NCBI GenBank assembly: GCA_964655775.1
Contig: CAZZNQ010000077.1
Location: 1-19,537, forward strand
Length of the DNA stretch: 19,537 nucleotides
Direction of reading: 5' to 3'
DNA from: CAZZNQ01 sp964655775
GTDB lineage: Bacteria; Planctomycetota; Brocadiia; SM23-32
In this document: piece after piece, positions 1 through 7,157 of the stretch
How positions within the stretch are numbered: position 1 is the stretch's first letter
Layout: every line of letters starts with the position of its first letter
Translations under genes and position numbers: made by a program
Notes under the pieces: model-generated
What the model saw: the letters and a program-made list of their open reading frames with translations, nothing else
Databases searched by the model: none
What the model was told of the DNA's origin: nothing

Positions 1-39
1 TCAAGTGTGACTGGAGTTCAGCGTGTGCTCTTCCGATCT
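1..39 (+). other. Illumina index + adapter contamination (artefact)
   Basis: Bases 7-39 match the Illumina TruSeq indexed adapter read toward the insert and end in GCTCTTCCGATCT at 39. One A is missing after base 21, where the standard adapter reads CAGACGTG and this reads CAGCGTG. Bases 1-6 (TCAAGT) sit exactly where the 6-nt index lies and are the reverse complement of TruSeq index 8 (ACTTGA). On the minus strand this stretch translates as RSEEHTLNSSH, a peptide known from adapter-contaminated database proteins. Genomic sequence begins at base 40. These bases should be trimmed and never translated. Confidence 0.97.
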
Positions 40-129
40 GTTCTGGTGCTTCTCCACCAGGAAGCGGAACGCCTCCGCGTCACGGTCGGTGGCGTACAGC
101 GCCAGCGCATTGGCTTCATCGGACGGCAC
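40..129 (-). CDS. Sigma-70 family (ECF-like) RNA polymerase sigma factor, N-terminal fragment
   Basis: Only the first 30 codons survive; the gene is cut by the adapter junction at base 39/40. The visible protein ends with DAEAFRFLVEKHQ, which matches the opening of sigma region 2 (pattern D-x-x-AF-x-x-LV-x-x-[HY]-Q) common in ECF-type sigma factors. The start is taken as GTG at 129-127 because the minus strand has GGGGAGGA about 8 nt upstream. A longer GTG start at 177-175 has no such site. Regions 2.2 to 4, which would fix the subgroup, are missing. The gene is divergent from the transaldolase gene. The family role is promoter recognition by RNA polymerase in the cytoplasm; the regulon cannot be guessed. 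A short sigma-like domain in another protein is the main alternative. Confidence 0.6.
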
Positions 130-188
130 TGCCCGGGTCCTCCCCTCGCAACGGTTCTTCCGTGTGACTATCCGCACAACGGCGCGCC

Positions 189-197
189 AGTATAACA
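189..197 (-). promoter_or_regulatory. Candidate extended -10 promoter for the sigma-factor fragment
   Basis: The minus strand reads TGTTATACT, an extended -10 (TG, one base, then TATACT), 60 nt upstream of the GTG start. No good -35 hexamer lies 16-18 nt further upstream, which is tolerated by extended -10 promoters. This was read by eye only. Confidence 0.4.
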
Positions 198-262
198 CGA
201 TTTCGCTGGGCGGCGTCCCTTGCCATGGACTCTCAGTCCGCAAACGCCTCCTGAACATCACC

Positions 263-291
263 TTGCACGGCCTGACCTGCACCGGTAGCAT
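263..291 (+). promoter_or_regulatory. Candidate promoter for the transaldolase gene
   Basis: TTGCAC (263-268) and TAGCAT (286-291) are separated by exactly 17 nt. Transcription would start near 298 and give a leader of about 33 nt carrying the SD. The hexamers match the sigma70 consensus only in part, but the same TTGC-N2-N17-TA-N3-T layout recurs upstream of two other genes in the window. Confidence 0.35.
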
Positions 292-330
292 TGGGGAAGA
301 GGCCGCTACATATCTGAGGGGGGACGGGCA

Positions 331-1587
331 GTGAGCACCGAAGAGCAAGGCCGTATCGCGGACAAAGTGCAGGATATAATATTTTCGGGCTTCCGCACGC
401 CGCAGAAACCCAAGCCCAGGGATTCCAAGACACTGTGGGCAGCCGTTGAGGCATGCGGCACGGAGCTCTGGCTGGACACCGGCGACATCGACGAGGCGTC
501 GTCGCTATGGTGCCGGGAGTTCAAAGCCGTCACCACGAACAACACGCTGCTGAACCGCGAAGTGCAGAAGGGCACCTACGACGACCTGGTCCAGCGCGTG
601 GCCTCCGCGCTGAGCGGCCTGGTGGGCGAGGAGGACCTGCTGCTGGAGATCGCATTCGTACTCAATGCCTGGCACGCGCTCCGACTCAGCCACGAGCTCG
701 GAGCCATGGTCAGCGTGGAACTGCATACCGACCTGGCGAACGACGCCGAGCGATCGGTCGCCTACGGGCGCCGCTACCACCGCATCGCGCCCGACCGGTT
801 CTACGTCAAGGTCCCCCTTACACCCGCGGGGCTGCTGGCGGCCCGACAGCTCGGGCAGGACGGCGTGCCGGTGAACTTCACGCTCGGCTTCAGCGCCCGG
901 GAGAACCACCTCATCGCGGCGGTGGCGCGGCCCTCCTTCGTCAACGTCTTCCTGGGCCGGTTGAACTCTTTTGTCTCCGACAACGAACTGGGTTCCGGCC
1001 ACATGGTCGGCGAGAAGGCCACCCTTGCCAGCCAGCGGATGCTGTCCGAGCTGCGCGAGGACCTGGGCATCGAGAGCCATCAGATTGCCGCCAGCATGCG
1101 AGAGGGCGCCCAGGTGCTGGCGCTGGCCGGGGTGGACGTGATGACCATGCCCACCGGCGTCGCTCATGGCTTCGAGGATCTGGACCCGGCGACGGACGAG
1201 ATAGAATCGCGGGCGGAATGCGATCCCGAGATCGAACTGAACGCCGACGTGGATCGCCAGGCGCTGGGCATCGACTGCCTGTGGGATGTCGCAGACGAAC
1301 AGCGCGATGCCGTGCGGGAGCTGCTGGCCGACTACGTGGCGACCATATCGCCGGACGGCATATGCGAATTCCTCGCCGAACGCGGCATGGGCGACCTGCT
1401 TCCGCGGTGGACGGACGAGGACGAGTCGGCCGTCGCCGAAGACGGCAAGATCCCGAACTACGCACGCTGGAAGGACCGCCTGGCCGATGGCGAGGTCGGC
1501 CTGGACGCCCTCATGAACATCTCCGGGCTCCATTACTTCGCCGGCGACCAGAAGGCGATGGACGACCGCATCCGCTCCATGCTCTGA
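331..1587 (+). CDS. tal: Transaldolase family protein with C-terminal extension
   Basis: Cytoplasmic (beta/alpha)8 aldolase predicted to transfer a dihydroxyacetone unit between sugar phosphates in the non-oxidative pentose phosphate pathway. The GTG start at 331 follows a strong SD (GAGGGGGGA). Residues that align by motif with the E. coli TalB active site are D49 (LDTGD), N70 (TTN), E130 (VSVE), the Schiff-base lysine K160 (FYVKVPLT), N182 and T184 (VNFTL), and R210 (FLGR). The TalB position Ser176 seems to be Asn205 here (FVNVFLGR). The protein is 418 aa against about 315-370 for simple transaldolases. Residues from about 300 on are an acidic, mainly helical extension that I do not recognise. 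No other pentose phosphate genes are adjacent. It is convergent with the S9 peptidase gene, only 8 nt apart. The family is certain; exact substrate is less so because of the Asn substitution and the tail. Confidence 0.88.
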   Translation: MSTEEQGRIADKVQDIIFSGFRTPQKPKPRDSKTLWAAVEACGTELWLDTGDIDEASSLWCREFKAVTTNNTLLNREVQKGTYDDLVQRVASALSGLVGEEDLLLEIAFVLNAWHALRLSHELGAMVSVELHTDLANDAERSVAYGRRYHRIAPDRFYVKVPLTPAGLLAARQLGQDGVPVNFTLGFSARENHLIAAVARPSFVNVFLGRLNSFVSDNELGSGHMVGEKATLASQRMLSELREDLGIESHQIAASMREGAQVLALAGVDVMTMPTGVAHGFEDLDPATDEIESRAECDPEIELNADVDRQALGIDCLWDVADEQRDAVRELLADYVATISPDGICEFLAERGMGDLLPRWTDEDESAVAEDGKIPNYARWKDRLADGEVGLDALMNISGLHYFAGDQKAMDDRIRSML

Positions 1588-1595
1588 GGCGGGGG

Positions 1596-3494
1596 CTACT
1601 TGCCCTTCACGTGCTCGTCGATGTAGGCGACTATCTGTTCGAAGTAGTGCTTGCGGTGTCGCGGCTCGCTCACGCCGTGCGGCTCGCGCGGGTAGAGTAC
1701 GAGCGATGTCTCGACGCCACGGACCTTGAGGGCGCGGTAGAACTGGTGCGACTGGCTCGGAGGGACGCGCACGTCCACCTCCCCGGTTATCACCAGCGTC
1801 GGCGTCTTGACCCTCTCCACGTAGTGCAGTGGCGACTGCTCCCTCCAGAATTCGTCGGTGAAAGTTGCCGGCGTGTTGCCGCTGCTGTACATCTGGAAGT
1901 CGGGGATGTCCGTGGTGCCCCACATGCTCAGGTTGTCGGTCACGGCAGCCACCGCAACGGCGCAGCGGAAACGGTCGGTGTGGCCGACCGTCCACGCAGT
2001 CATGTATCCGCCGTAGCTCCCGCCGAAAACGGCCATCCGCTTCGGATTAACCAGTTTGCGGTCGATCAGCGCGTCGACTCCCGCCATGATGTCGGCGAAC
2101 GGTCCCTCGCCCCAGTCCCGCACGATTTTGCGCGTGAACATCCGCCCGTAGCCTGTGCTGCCCCGGAAGTTGGGCATGAAGCAGGCATAGCCGGCCGCGC
2201 AGAAGATGTTGGGCACAACCGCCTGTCCAAAGCTGGTGACGGACGCCCCGTACGGGCCTCCGTGCGGCATCAGGATCATGGGATAGGGTTTGCGAGCGCC
2301 GCTCTTCGAGGGCAGGTAGAGAACGCCCTCCACCTGCTCGCCGTCGTTCTCCCACTGCACCACCTCCGCCTTCGCCAGCTTGCGCGAGCGGATGGGTCGG
2401 TTGATCTCCGTGAGAGCCTTGCCGGGACCCGAACCGTCGAGCGACAACGCCCATACCTCGTCCGGCTCCCCCGTTTCCGAATACAGATAGAACAACTTGC
2501 CCGCGTCCTTCGCCAGCGCAGCATTCGAGGCGACGCACGGTCCCGTGTCGAGGATCTGCGGCTTGCGCCCCACCTCGCAGACGCATAGCACGAATGAAGT
2601 GGCGTCCTGCGCCTCGAACAGCACGCGTCCGTCGGGCAGCCACTGCGGCGCCATGCTGCGCATGTCCGTGGTGGGATGAACCATCTGCTTCTCGCCGGAT
2701 TCCAGGTTGATCACCTTCGCGGTGTCGTGGAACAGGTCCTCTTCGTCGTACGATTCCGAGAGCAGCAGGCTGTTTCCGTCCGGGGAGACGTGGATCGCCG
2801 ATTCCATCAGGTGTCCGCGCACGGGGCAGACCGTGCGCCGTTCCTTGGCCTTGACGTCCACGACCTTCAGGTCCGACTCGAACCACTGCGAGTTGATCGA
2901 ACCCAGCGGGCAGGCCGTGTAGGCGAGCGCCTTCGAGTCGGGCATCCAGGCCGCTTCGCTGACGTGCTCGTCGTCCTCGGTCAGTCGGCGCGGCTTGCCC
3001 GTGCCGTCCGCGTTGAACACCCACAGGGCGCGCCGGCGTTCGTCGGCATCGACCGTCCACCAGTCCCGTTTCTCCTCGTCGTCCTTCTTTTCTTTCTCGG
3101 TGCGGTCGGGCTTGGCCACCACGGCAAGGCGACGTCCGTCCGGGCTCCAACGGAACTTCACCACGCCGTTCTCGAACTCCGTGATTCGGCGGCCCTCGGA
3201 GAACAGTCCATCCATGACGTAGAGCTGCGGCTTCTCCGAGCCGCGGTCCGAAAGGAAAGCGAGGCGCCGCCCGTCCGGCGAGAATGCCGGCTGGGAAGCC
3301 TTGCCGTCGAAAGTCACCTGCTGCGCCTCCTCCTCTTCGGACCACGTCCAGATGCAGCTCGTGGCCTTGTTCTCCTCCAGGTCCGGCTGCGACACCGCGA
3401 ACGCGACTGCGGTGCCGTCCGGCGCCGCCGTCAGCCCGGACAGCGCCCGATACTTGAAGATGTCCTTCAACTTGAACGCGCGCTTCTTTGCCAT
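1596..3494 (-). CDS. S9 family (prolyl oligopeptidase-like) serine peptidase
   Basis: Predicted cytoplasmic serine peptidase of the acylaminoacyl-peptidase/dipeptidyl-peptidase type (S9), 632 aa, no signal peptide. Residues from about 15 to 375 contain repeated TolB/PD40-like propeller blades (SPDGRRLAF, SPDGRRLAVV, SPDGNSLLL). Residues from about 385 to the end form the alpha/beta hydrolase domain with an oxyanion-type HGGP motif. The catalytic triad reads S493 (GGSYGGYM), D574 (GEVDVRVPP) and H606 (EPHGVS). The ATG start has GAGGT 5 nt upstream. A very charged insert (residues about 127-155, many E/K/D) lies in the propeller. It follows the unknown secreted protein after 84 nt that contain a perfect 16-bp palindrome, so it may be transcribed separately or by read-through. 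Its likely role is hydrolysis of short peptides after uptake. Confidence 0.93.
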   Translation of the reverse strand: MAKKRAFKLKDIFKYRALSGLTAAPDGTAVAFAVSQPDLEENKATSCIWTWSEEEEAQQVTFDGKASQPAFSPDGRRLAFLSDRGSEKPQLYVMDGLFSEGRRITEFENGVVKFRWSPDGRRLAVVAKPDRTEKEKKDDEEKRDWWTVDADERRRALWVFNADGTGKPRRLTEDDEHVSEAAWMPDSKALAYTACPLGSINSQWFESDLKVVDVKAKERRTVCPVRGHLMESAIHVSPDGNSLLLSESYDEEDLFHDTAKVINLESGEKQMVHPTTDMRSMAPQWLPDGRVLFEAQDATSFVLCVCEVGRKPQILDTGPCVASNAALAKDAGKLFYLYSETGEPDEVWALSLDGSGPGKALTEINRPIRSRKLAKAEVVQWENDGEQVEGVLYLPSKSGARKPYPMILMPHGGPYGASVTSFGQAVVPNIFCAAGYACFMPNFRGSTGYGRMFTRKIVRDWGEGPFADIMAGVDALIDRKLVNPKRMAVFGGSYGGYMTAWTVGHTDRFRCAVAVAAVTDNLSMWGTTDIPDFQMYSSGNTPATFTDEFWREQSPLHYVERVKTPTLVITGEVDVRVPPSQSHQFYRALKVRGVETSLVLYPREPHGVSEPRHRKHYFEQIVAYIDEHVKGK

Positions 3495-3531
3495 GCCAGA
3501 CCTCTTTCCCGTGATTGAGGAAGAACGACCC

Positions 3532-3547
3532 GTCGGGCCGGCCCGAC
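3532..3547. promoter_or_regulatory. Perfect 16-bp palindrome between two minus-strand genes
   Basis: GTCGGGCCGGCCCGAC is self-complementary. It lies 38 nt upstream of the S9 peptidase start and 32 nt past the preceding gene's stop. In RNA it would form a stem of at least 6 bp; on the minus strand it is followed by a mildly T-rich stretch (TCGTTCTTCC). It could be an operator, a processing hairpin or a weak terminator; the sequence alone does not decide. Confidence 0.5.
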
Positions 3548-3578
3548 TGCGGATGCCGTACCTCCGTCCCCCGCCTCG

Positions 3579-5096
3579 CTACGGCCCTTGCCTGGGAGGC
3601 AGGTTGTCGCGGTACACGGCCCACATCTCGTTGACAAACGGATCCCAGCTCCGACGTTGATGAAAGGCCGGAGCGCTGAACTCACGACCGGTAGCTTCTT
3701 TGATGATCTTCCGATGCTCCGTATCGTCCTCGGTCATCCATCGGTCCACGTAAGCGAAGAAAGCGTCGTGGTCCCACATTGCCTCGGCGTGCAGGATGCG
3801 TGCGGCCAGCGCCTGGGCAACCCACGCGCTGCTGGTGCAGCACCGCCGGTATGCCTCGCCCGTCATGCCGGGCCATTCGGATGGCGGCAGATGCTCGTAA
3901 AGGCCGCGATCTCCCTTCCCCTCGGCTCCGCTGTGGCCGGCGAACACCACATCGGCGCCGGTCCAGCAACTCCCGAACGCCGTCTGCATGTCCTCGCTGA
4001 ATCGCACGTCGGGGTAGTCCGTGTTCGGTGACCGCATCTTCGCATCGCCGAGCATGAGACCGGAAAAGACGATGATCCACTTGCGGCCGCTCCCGTGTCC
4101 GCCGCAGGCTATCCACCCCTTGTGGCCGGCGCGTACGGCACCCCACAGGTCGATGCCCACCTGCACAAAGGGTATCAGCAGCTTCTCTTTCTGCTCGGCC
4201 GTGTAGTCACAGCACAGCAGCAGCGTGGCGATTCCCGCCGCCCTCGCGATCTCGCGGCCATAGTCGGGCCGGTTCTCCACAGGCTGGCAGAACTCGAAGG
4301 TCACCGTGTCGATCCACGGTCCGCGGAATACGCGCGGCCATATGTCTATCGCCGTCACGTCCCACCTCTCCAGGCCGGTGCGGTACAGCACGTCCTCTCT
4401 CGGCATCCCGACCGTGCAAGTGGCCCTCGGCAGACTCGGCAGCAGGTCCCTGCGCAGATTGCGCGCCAGGTAGACCTTGTTCGACGTATCGCAGTACGAC
4501 GGGCGGAAGGCGTCCGCCGGAACCGGCCTGTCCATGCACGTGAGCACGGCGGCCTTGCGGACGGGGCTGAGCGTCTTCTGCCCGCTGGGGTTCAGCATGC
4601 GAGGGATGGTTCGCACCTCGTCAGCGCTGATGGTGGAGACCAAAGAGTCTCCCGGTTTCATCCGGATCGGCGGGGCCAGGAACAGGTCGGCCGCGAAGCG
4701 ATTGCCGGGCGCCCGGCTGTCAAAGCCGGTCTTCTCCCTGGCCACCTGCAGGTTCAGCATGGAACCGTTGCGGGCCGTCACGTCCACCTTGACACGTCGC
4801 GGCTGCATGTGGTCATTCGCTCCAAGCCGTTCCCGGCTCTCCGTTCCCCCGCTACGGTCCAACACCGGCCGAGGATCGATGTCCACCACCGTGACCGGAC
4901 CCGCCACGTAGTAGTCGCCGTTGACGAACCGTCCCACCGGGACCGACCGATCAAAACGCCACGTGATGCCGTATTGGGAGACCGACTCGACCAATGGCAG
5001 GTCAGGCACAGCACCGTCGTTGGGCCGCGAGCGCCCGCCAGCCACGGGCATACACGTCAGCAACAGCGCAAGGCAGATCACCGTCCTGGTCGTCAT
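3579..5096 (-). CDS. Secreted protein of unknown function
   Basis: 505 aa with an N-terminal signal peptide (hydrophobic core about residues 6-19, small residues VAGG after it). I do not recognise a named family. The N-terminal half looks beta-rich and contains a distinctive motif (QYGITWRFD about 41-49, then VNGDYYVAGPV about 58-68). From about residue 280 the protein is helical, with paired cysteines (CC at 295-296 and 419-420) and aromatic/His-rich stretches (GHSG 387-390, EHLPPSEWPG 401-410, AFFAYVDRWM 445-454). The second half could be a helical catalytic domain such as those of some polysaccharide lyases, but no motif proves this. ATG starts 3 nt after the nitrilase stop, with GGAG inside the end of that gene, so the two are very likely co-translated. 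Acting outside the cytoplasm is the firmest statement possible. Confidence 0.85.
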   Translation of the reverse strand: MTTRTVICLALLLTCMPVAGGRSRPNDGAVPDLPLVESVSQYGITWRFDRSVPVGRFVNGDYYVAGPVTVVDIDPRPVLDRSGGTESRERLGANDHMQPRRVKVDVTARNGSMLNLQVAREKTGFDSRAPGNRFAADLFLAPPIRMKPGDSLVSTISADEVRTIPRMLNPSGQKTLSPVRKAAVLTCMDRPVPADAFRPSYCDTSNKVYLARNLRRDLLPSLPRATCTVGMPREDVLYRTGLERWDVTAIDIWPRVFRGPWIDTVTFEFCQPVENRPDYGREIARAAGIATLLLCCDYTAEQKEKLLIPFVQVGIDLWGAVRAGHKGWIACGGHGSGRKWIIVFSGLMLGDAKMRSPNTDYPDVRFSEDMQTAFGSCWTGADVVFAGHSGAEGKGDRGLYEHLPPSEWPGMTGEAYRRCCTSSAWVAQALAARILHAEAMWDHDAFFAYVDRWMTEDDTEHRKIIKEATGREFSAPAFHQRRSWDPFVNEMWAVYRDNLPPRQGP

Positions 5097-5099
5097 CGC

Positions 5100-6062
5100 T
5101 CACTCCACGCTCGTCGGGCCGCCGCGCATGCGATCCTGCACAGTCCGGTTCTTTTCGAGCTTCTCATGGAACAGGTCCAGGCCCAGCTCGCGCACCATCT
5201 GCAGCACCGGAGTGCCGGGATCGTTTGACCAGAAGATGCCCGCGTCCTCCGCTTCGGAGTACCGGTAGCCCGCCCTGTCTCCGTAAGCGTCATCGAATGC
5301 CAGACCGTTCCGCAGCTCGGGTTGCCAGGGCAGTATCACGTAGTCCAGGTCAATCTCCTGAACAAGGACGGCTCGCGGCTCGCGGACCTCACGCACCATG
5401 TGCCCGGTCGGGTCGATCAACGACGCGTTGTTGCGCCACGTGCTGCTCACAATGTAACAGTCATTCTGCACGGCACGCACGGCGGCCTTTATCTGACCGG
5501 GAGACATGGTCGGCCAGGCCACCAGTTCGGCTCTCCCCTTCCTCATGCCTTCCCAGGAATCGTCGTAGGACAAATCGATGCAGATGAGGATGCCAACGCG
5601 CCCGAAGTCGCACTCGAACACGGGAAAGCTCCCGCCGGGAGTCACGCCGCCCTCCAGCACGTTCTCGCCGGTGAGTACGGGATGGACTTTGCGGTAGACG
5701 CCCGCCACCTGGCCCTGCCTGTCGAGCAGCAGCCCCAGATGCCAGTAGCGGTCTCCCACCTCGTCGTCGGGCACGAAGGTCGAGAGCACGACGTAACAGT
5801 TGTGTTCCCGCGCTTTCGCACCCATCCGGTCCAAGATGGGCCCCTCGAGAGGAAAGGCCAGCTTGGATGCTTCCACCGGCAGCCCGCCGCTCGTGGAATA
5901 CTCCGGGAATACAGCGAGGTCCAGACCGCCCCCTGGGTATTGCCGCTGGGCCGTCGCAGCCATCTCGTCCAGCAGAACGCCGAGTTCCTCCAGCCGCTTG
6001 CACAGCCCGGGGTACTCGCCCCACATCGGGTACATGACGGTGCCCACCACTGTCTTTCTCAC
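5100..6062 (-). CDS. Carbon-nitrogen hydrolase (nitrilase superfamily)
   Basis: Cytoplasmic amidase/carbamoylase-type hydrolase, 320 aa. The Glu-Lys-Cys triad of the superfamily is visible: E54 (VFPEYS), K125 (YRKVHPV) and C161 (LICIDLSYDD). GTG start; GGGAG lies 7 nt upstream on the minus strand. The substrate is not fixed by the motifs: members hydrolyse nitriles, aliphatic amides, N-carbamoyl compounds or act as glutaminase modules. The region after about 265 (rich in acidic and aromatic residues) extends beyond the core fold. A 114-nt gap separates it from the transporter gene upstream, and its stop is 3 nt from the start of the unknown secreted protein. The pairing of a cytoplasmic C-N hydrolase with a secreted protein and a nearby DMT transporter suggests use of a nitrogenous compound, which is inference. 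Confidence 0.9.
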   Translation of the reverse strand: MRKTVVGTVMYPMWGEYPGLCKRLEELGVLLDEMAATAQRQYPGGGLDLAVFPEYSTSGGLPVEASKLAFPLEGPILDRMGAKAREHNCYVVLSTFVPDDEVGDRYWHLGLLLDRQGQVAGVYRKVHPVLTGENVLEGGVTPGGSFPVFECDFGRVGILICIDLSYDDSWEGMRKGRAELVAWPTMSPGQIKAAVRAVQNDCYIVSSTWRNNASLIDPTGHMVREVREPRAVLVQEIDLDYVILPWQPELRNGLAFDDAYGDRAGYRYSEAEDAGIFWSNDPGTPVLQMVRELGLDLFHEKLEKNRTVQDRMRGGPTSVE

Positions 6063-6176
6063 TTCGCCACTCCCTCTTGCACGTCAACACGTTGTAAGGA
6101 ATGCCGACATTCTGCATCAGTCGTTCCTGCGACGCAAGTGGCCCTCCCACAGCCACAAAGAAACCCTATGTTCGCC

Positions 6177-7157
6177 TCACCCTGACACTTTGACGGGGCT
6201 GGTCGAGAGCCGGGCAAGGCTGCGCCGCGCCAGGTAGATGCCAGCGAGCACGCACACCGCCCCCAGCATCTGCACCGGCCCAAGGGCCTCACCCAGCAGC
6301 AGCCAGGCGAATACGGCGGACGCCAGCGGCTGTGTCAGCAGCGTGACCGCGGCGAAGCTGGCCGGCAGCCGCGCCACCGCGTAGGCAATGAGCCCCTGCC
6401 CGCAGAACTGGCTGAAGATTCCCAGGGCGCACACCGCAAGCCAGCCCTGCGTGCTCGCGGGGAAGAACCGCTCCCCGGACAACACGGAGACCGGCGCCAG
6501 CAGCACACAGGCGGCCGGCATGCTCCAAACCATGATCCGAGAGGCGGAAAAACGGTACCTGCCCCTCTTCAACGTGAGCTGGTAGGACGCGTAGAAGAAG
6601 GCAGAGGCAAGACCCAGGATGTCTCCGCGCACGGCGACCGTGCCGATCTCGAAGCTTACGCCCACCAGCGCTCCCGCGCCCGCAAGCGCAAGCACCAGCC
6701 CGACCACGAAGGTCGGTCCGAATCGCTCGCGCAGCCATATCCAGGCGCCGACGCACACGACTATCGGTGCCATGTTCGCAAGCAGCGTAGCATTCGCCAC
6801 AGTGGTGAAACTCAGGGCCCAGTGCCAGAGGATCAGGTCGCCAGCGAAACAGACGCCCGGAAGGGTCAAAGTGACCATGTCTCGGACAGCCAGCGGCCGG
6901 GAGCCCACGACCGGCTGACTGCGCTTGCGCAGTTGAAACAGCAGGAGGAAGAGGGGATAGGACAGACCAAGTCGCCAGAACGCCGTGGCGCTCGGGCCGG
7001 CGTCGCTCCAGCGGAACAGGACCGGCGCCATACCGATGGCCACCGCGCCCGAAACCAGCGCTACCAGGGCGATCCTCCACGATCGCGCGTCGTCAAGCTG
7101 GTGGGTGTCGGGCGTCTCGATGTCGGGCACTCCCCTGTTCGGGGACGGCGGGTTCAA
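6177..7157 (-). CDS. DMT superfamily transporter (EamA type)
   Basis: Inner-membrane protein of 326 aa with about ten hydrophobic helices arranged as two EamA repeats (about residues 30-165 and 175-315), the usual size for drug/metabolite transporters. Typical members export amino acids or other metabolites; the substrate here is unknown. The start is best read as TTG at 7157: it overlaps the TGA stop of the upstream transglutaminase-like gene (TTGA), and GAGG lies 4 nt upstream. A GTG at 7130 is possible but has its SD directly abutting. The overlap implies translational coupling to the secreted transglutaminase-like protein. The last residues are a short basic tail. Confidence 0.88.
   Translation of the reverse strand: MNPPSPNRGVPDIETPDTHQLDDARSWRIALVALVSGAVAIGMAPVLFRWSDAGPSATAFWRLGLSYPLFLLLFQLRKRSQPVVGSRPLAVRDMVTLTLPGVCFAGDLILWHWALSFTTVANATLLANMAPIVVCVGAWIWLRERFGPTFVVGLVLALAGAGALVGVSFEIGTVAVRGDILGLASAFFYASYQLTLKRGRYRFSASRIMVWSMPAACVLLAPVSVLSGERFFPASTQGWLAVCALGIFSQFCGQGLIAYAVARLPASFAAVTLLTQPLASAVFAWLLLGEALGPVQMLGAVCVLAGIYLARRSLARLSTSPVKVSG

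Noticed and set aside
453..2588. A 711-codon plus-strand open frame across transaldolase and the S9 peptidase
   Set aside because: It is rich in R, G, A and P with no recognisable motif, overlaps two clear genes in other frames, and is explained by high GC third positions.
2047..3624. A 525-codon minus-strand open frame in another frame of the S9 peptidase
   Set aside because: Low-complexity Arg/Gly-rich translation; the S9 frame has the catalytic triad and SD.
4095..5228. A 377-codon plus-strand frame opposite the unknown secreted protein
   Set aside because: No domain, no SD and Arg/His-rich translation; the minus-strand frame has a signal peptide and is coupled to the nitrilase gene.
6099..6112. 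Small inverted repeat GAATG-CCGA-CATTC before the nitrilase gene
   Set aside because: A 5-bp stem is expected by chance in a window of this size, and it lies at no telling distance from the start.
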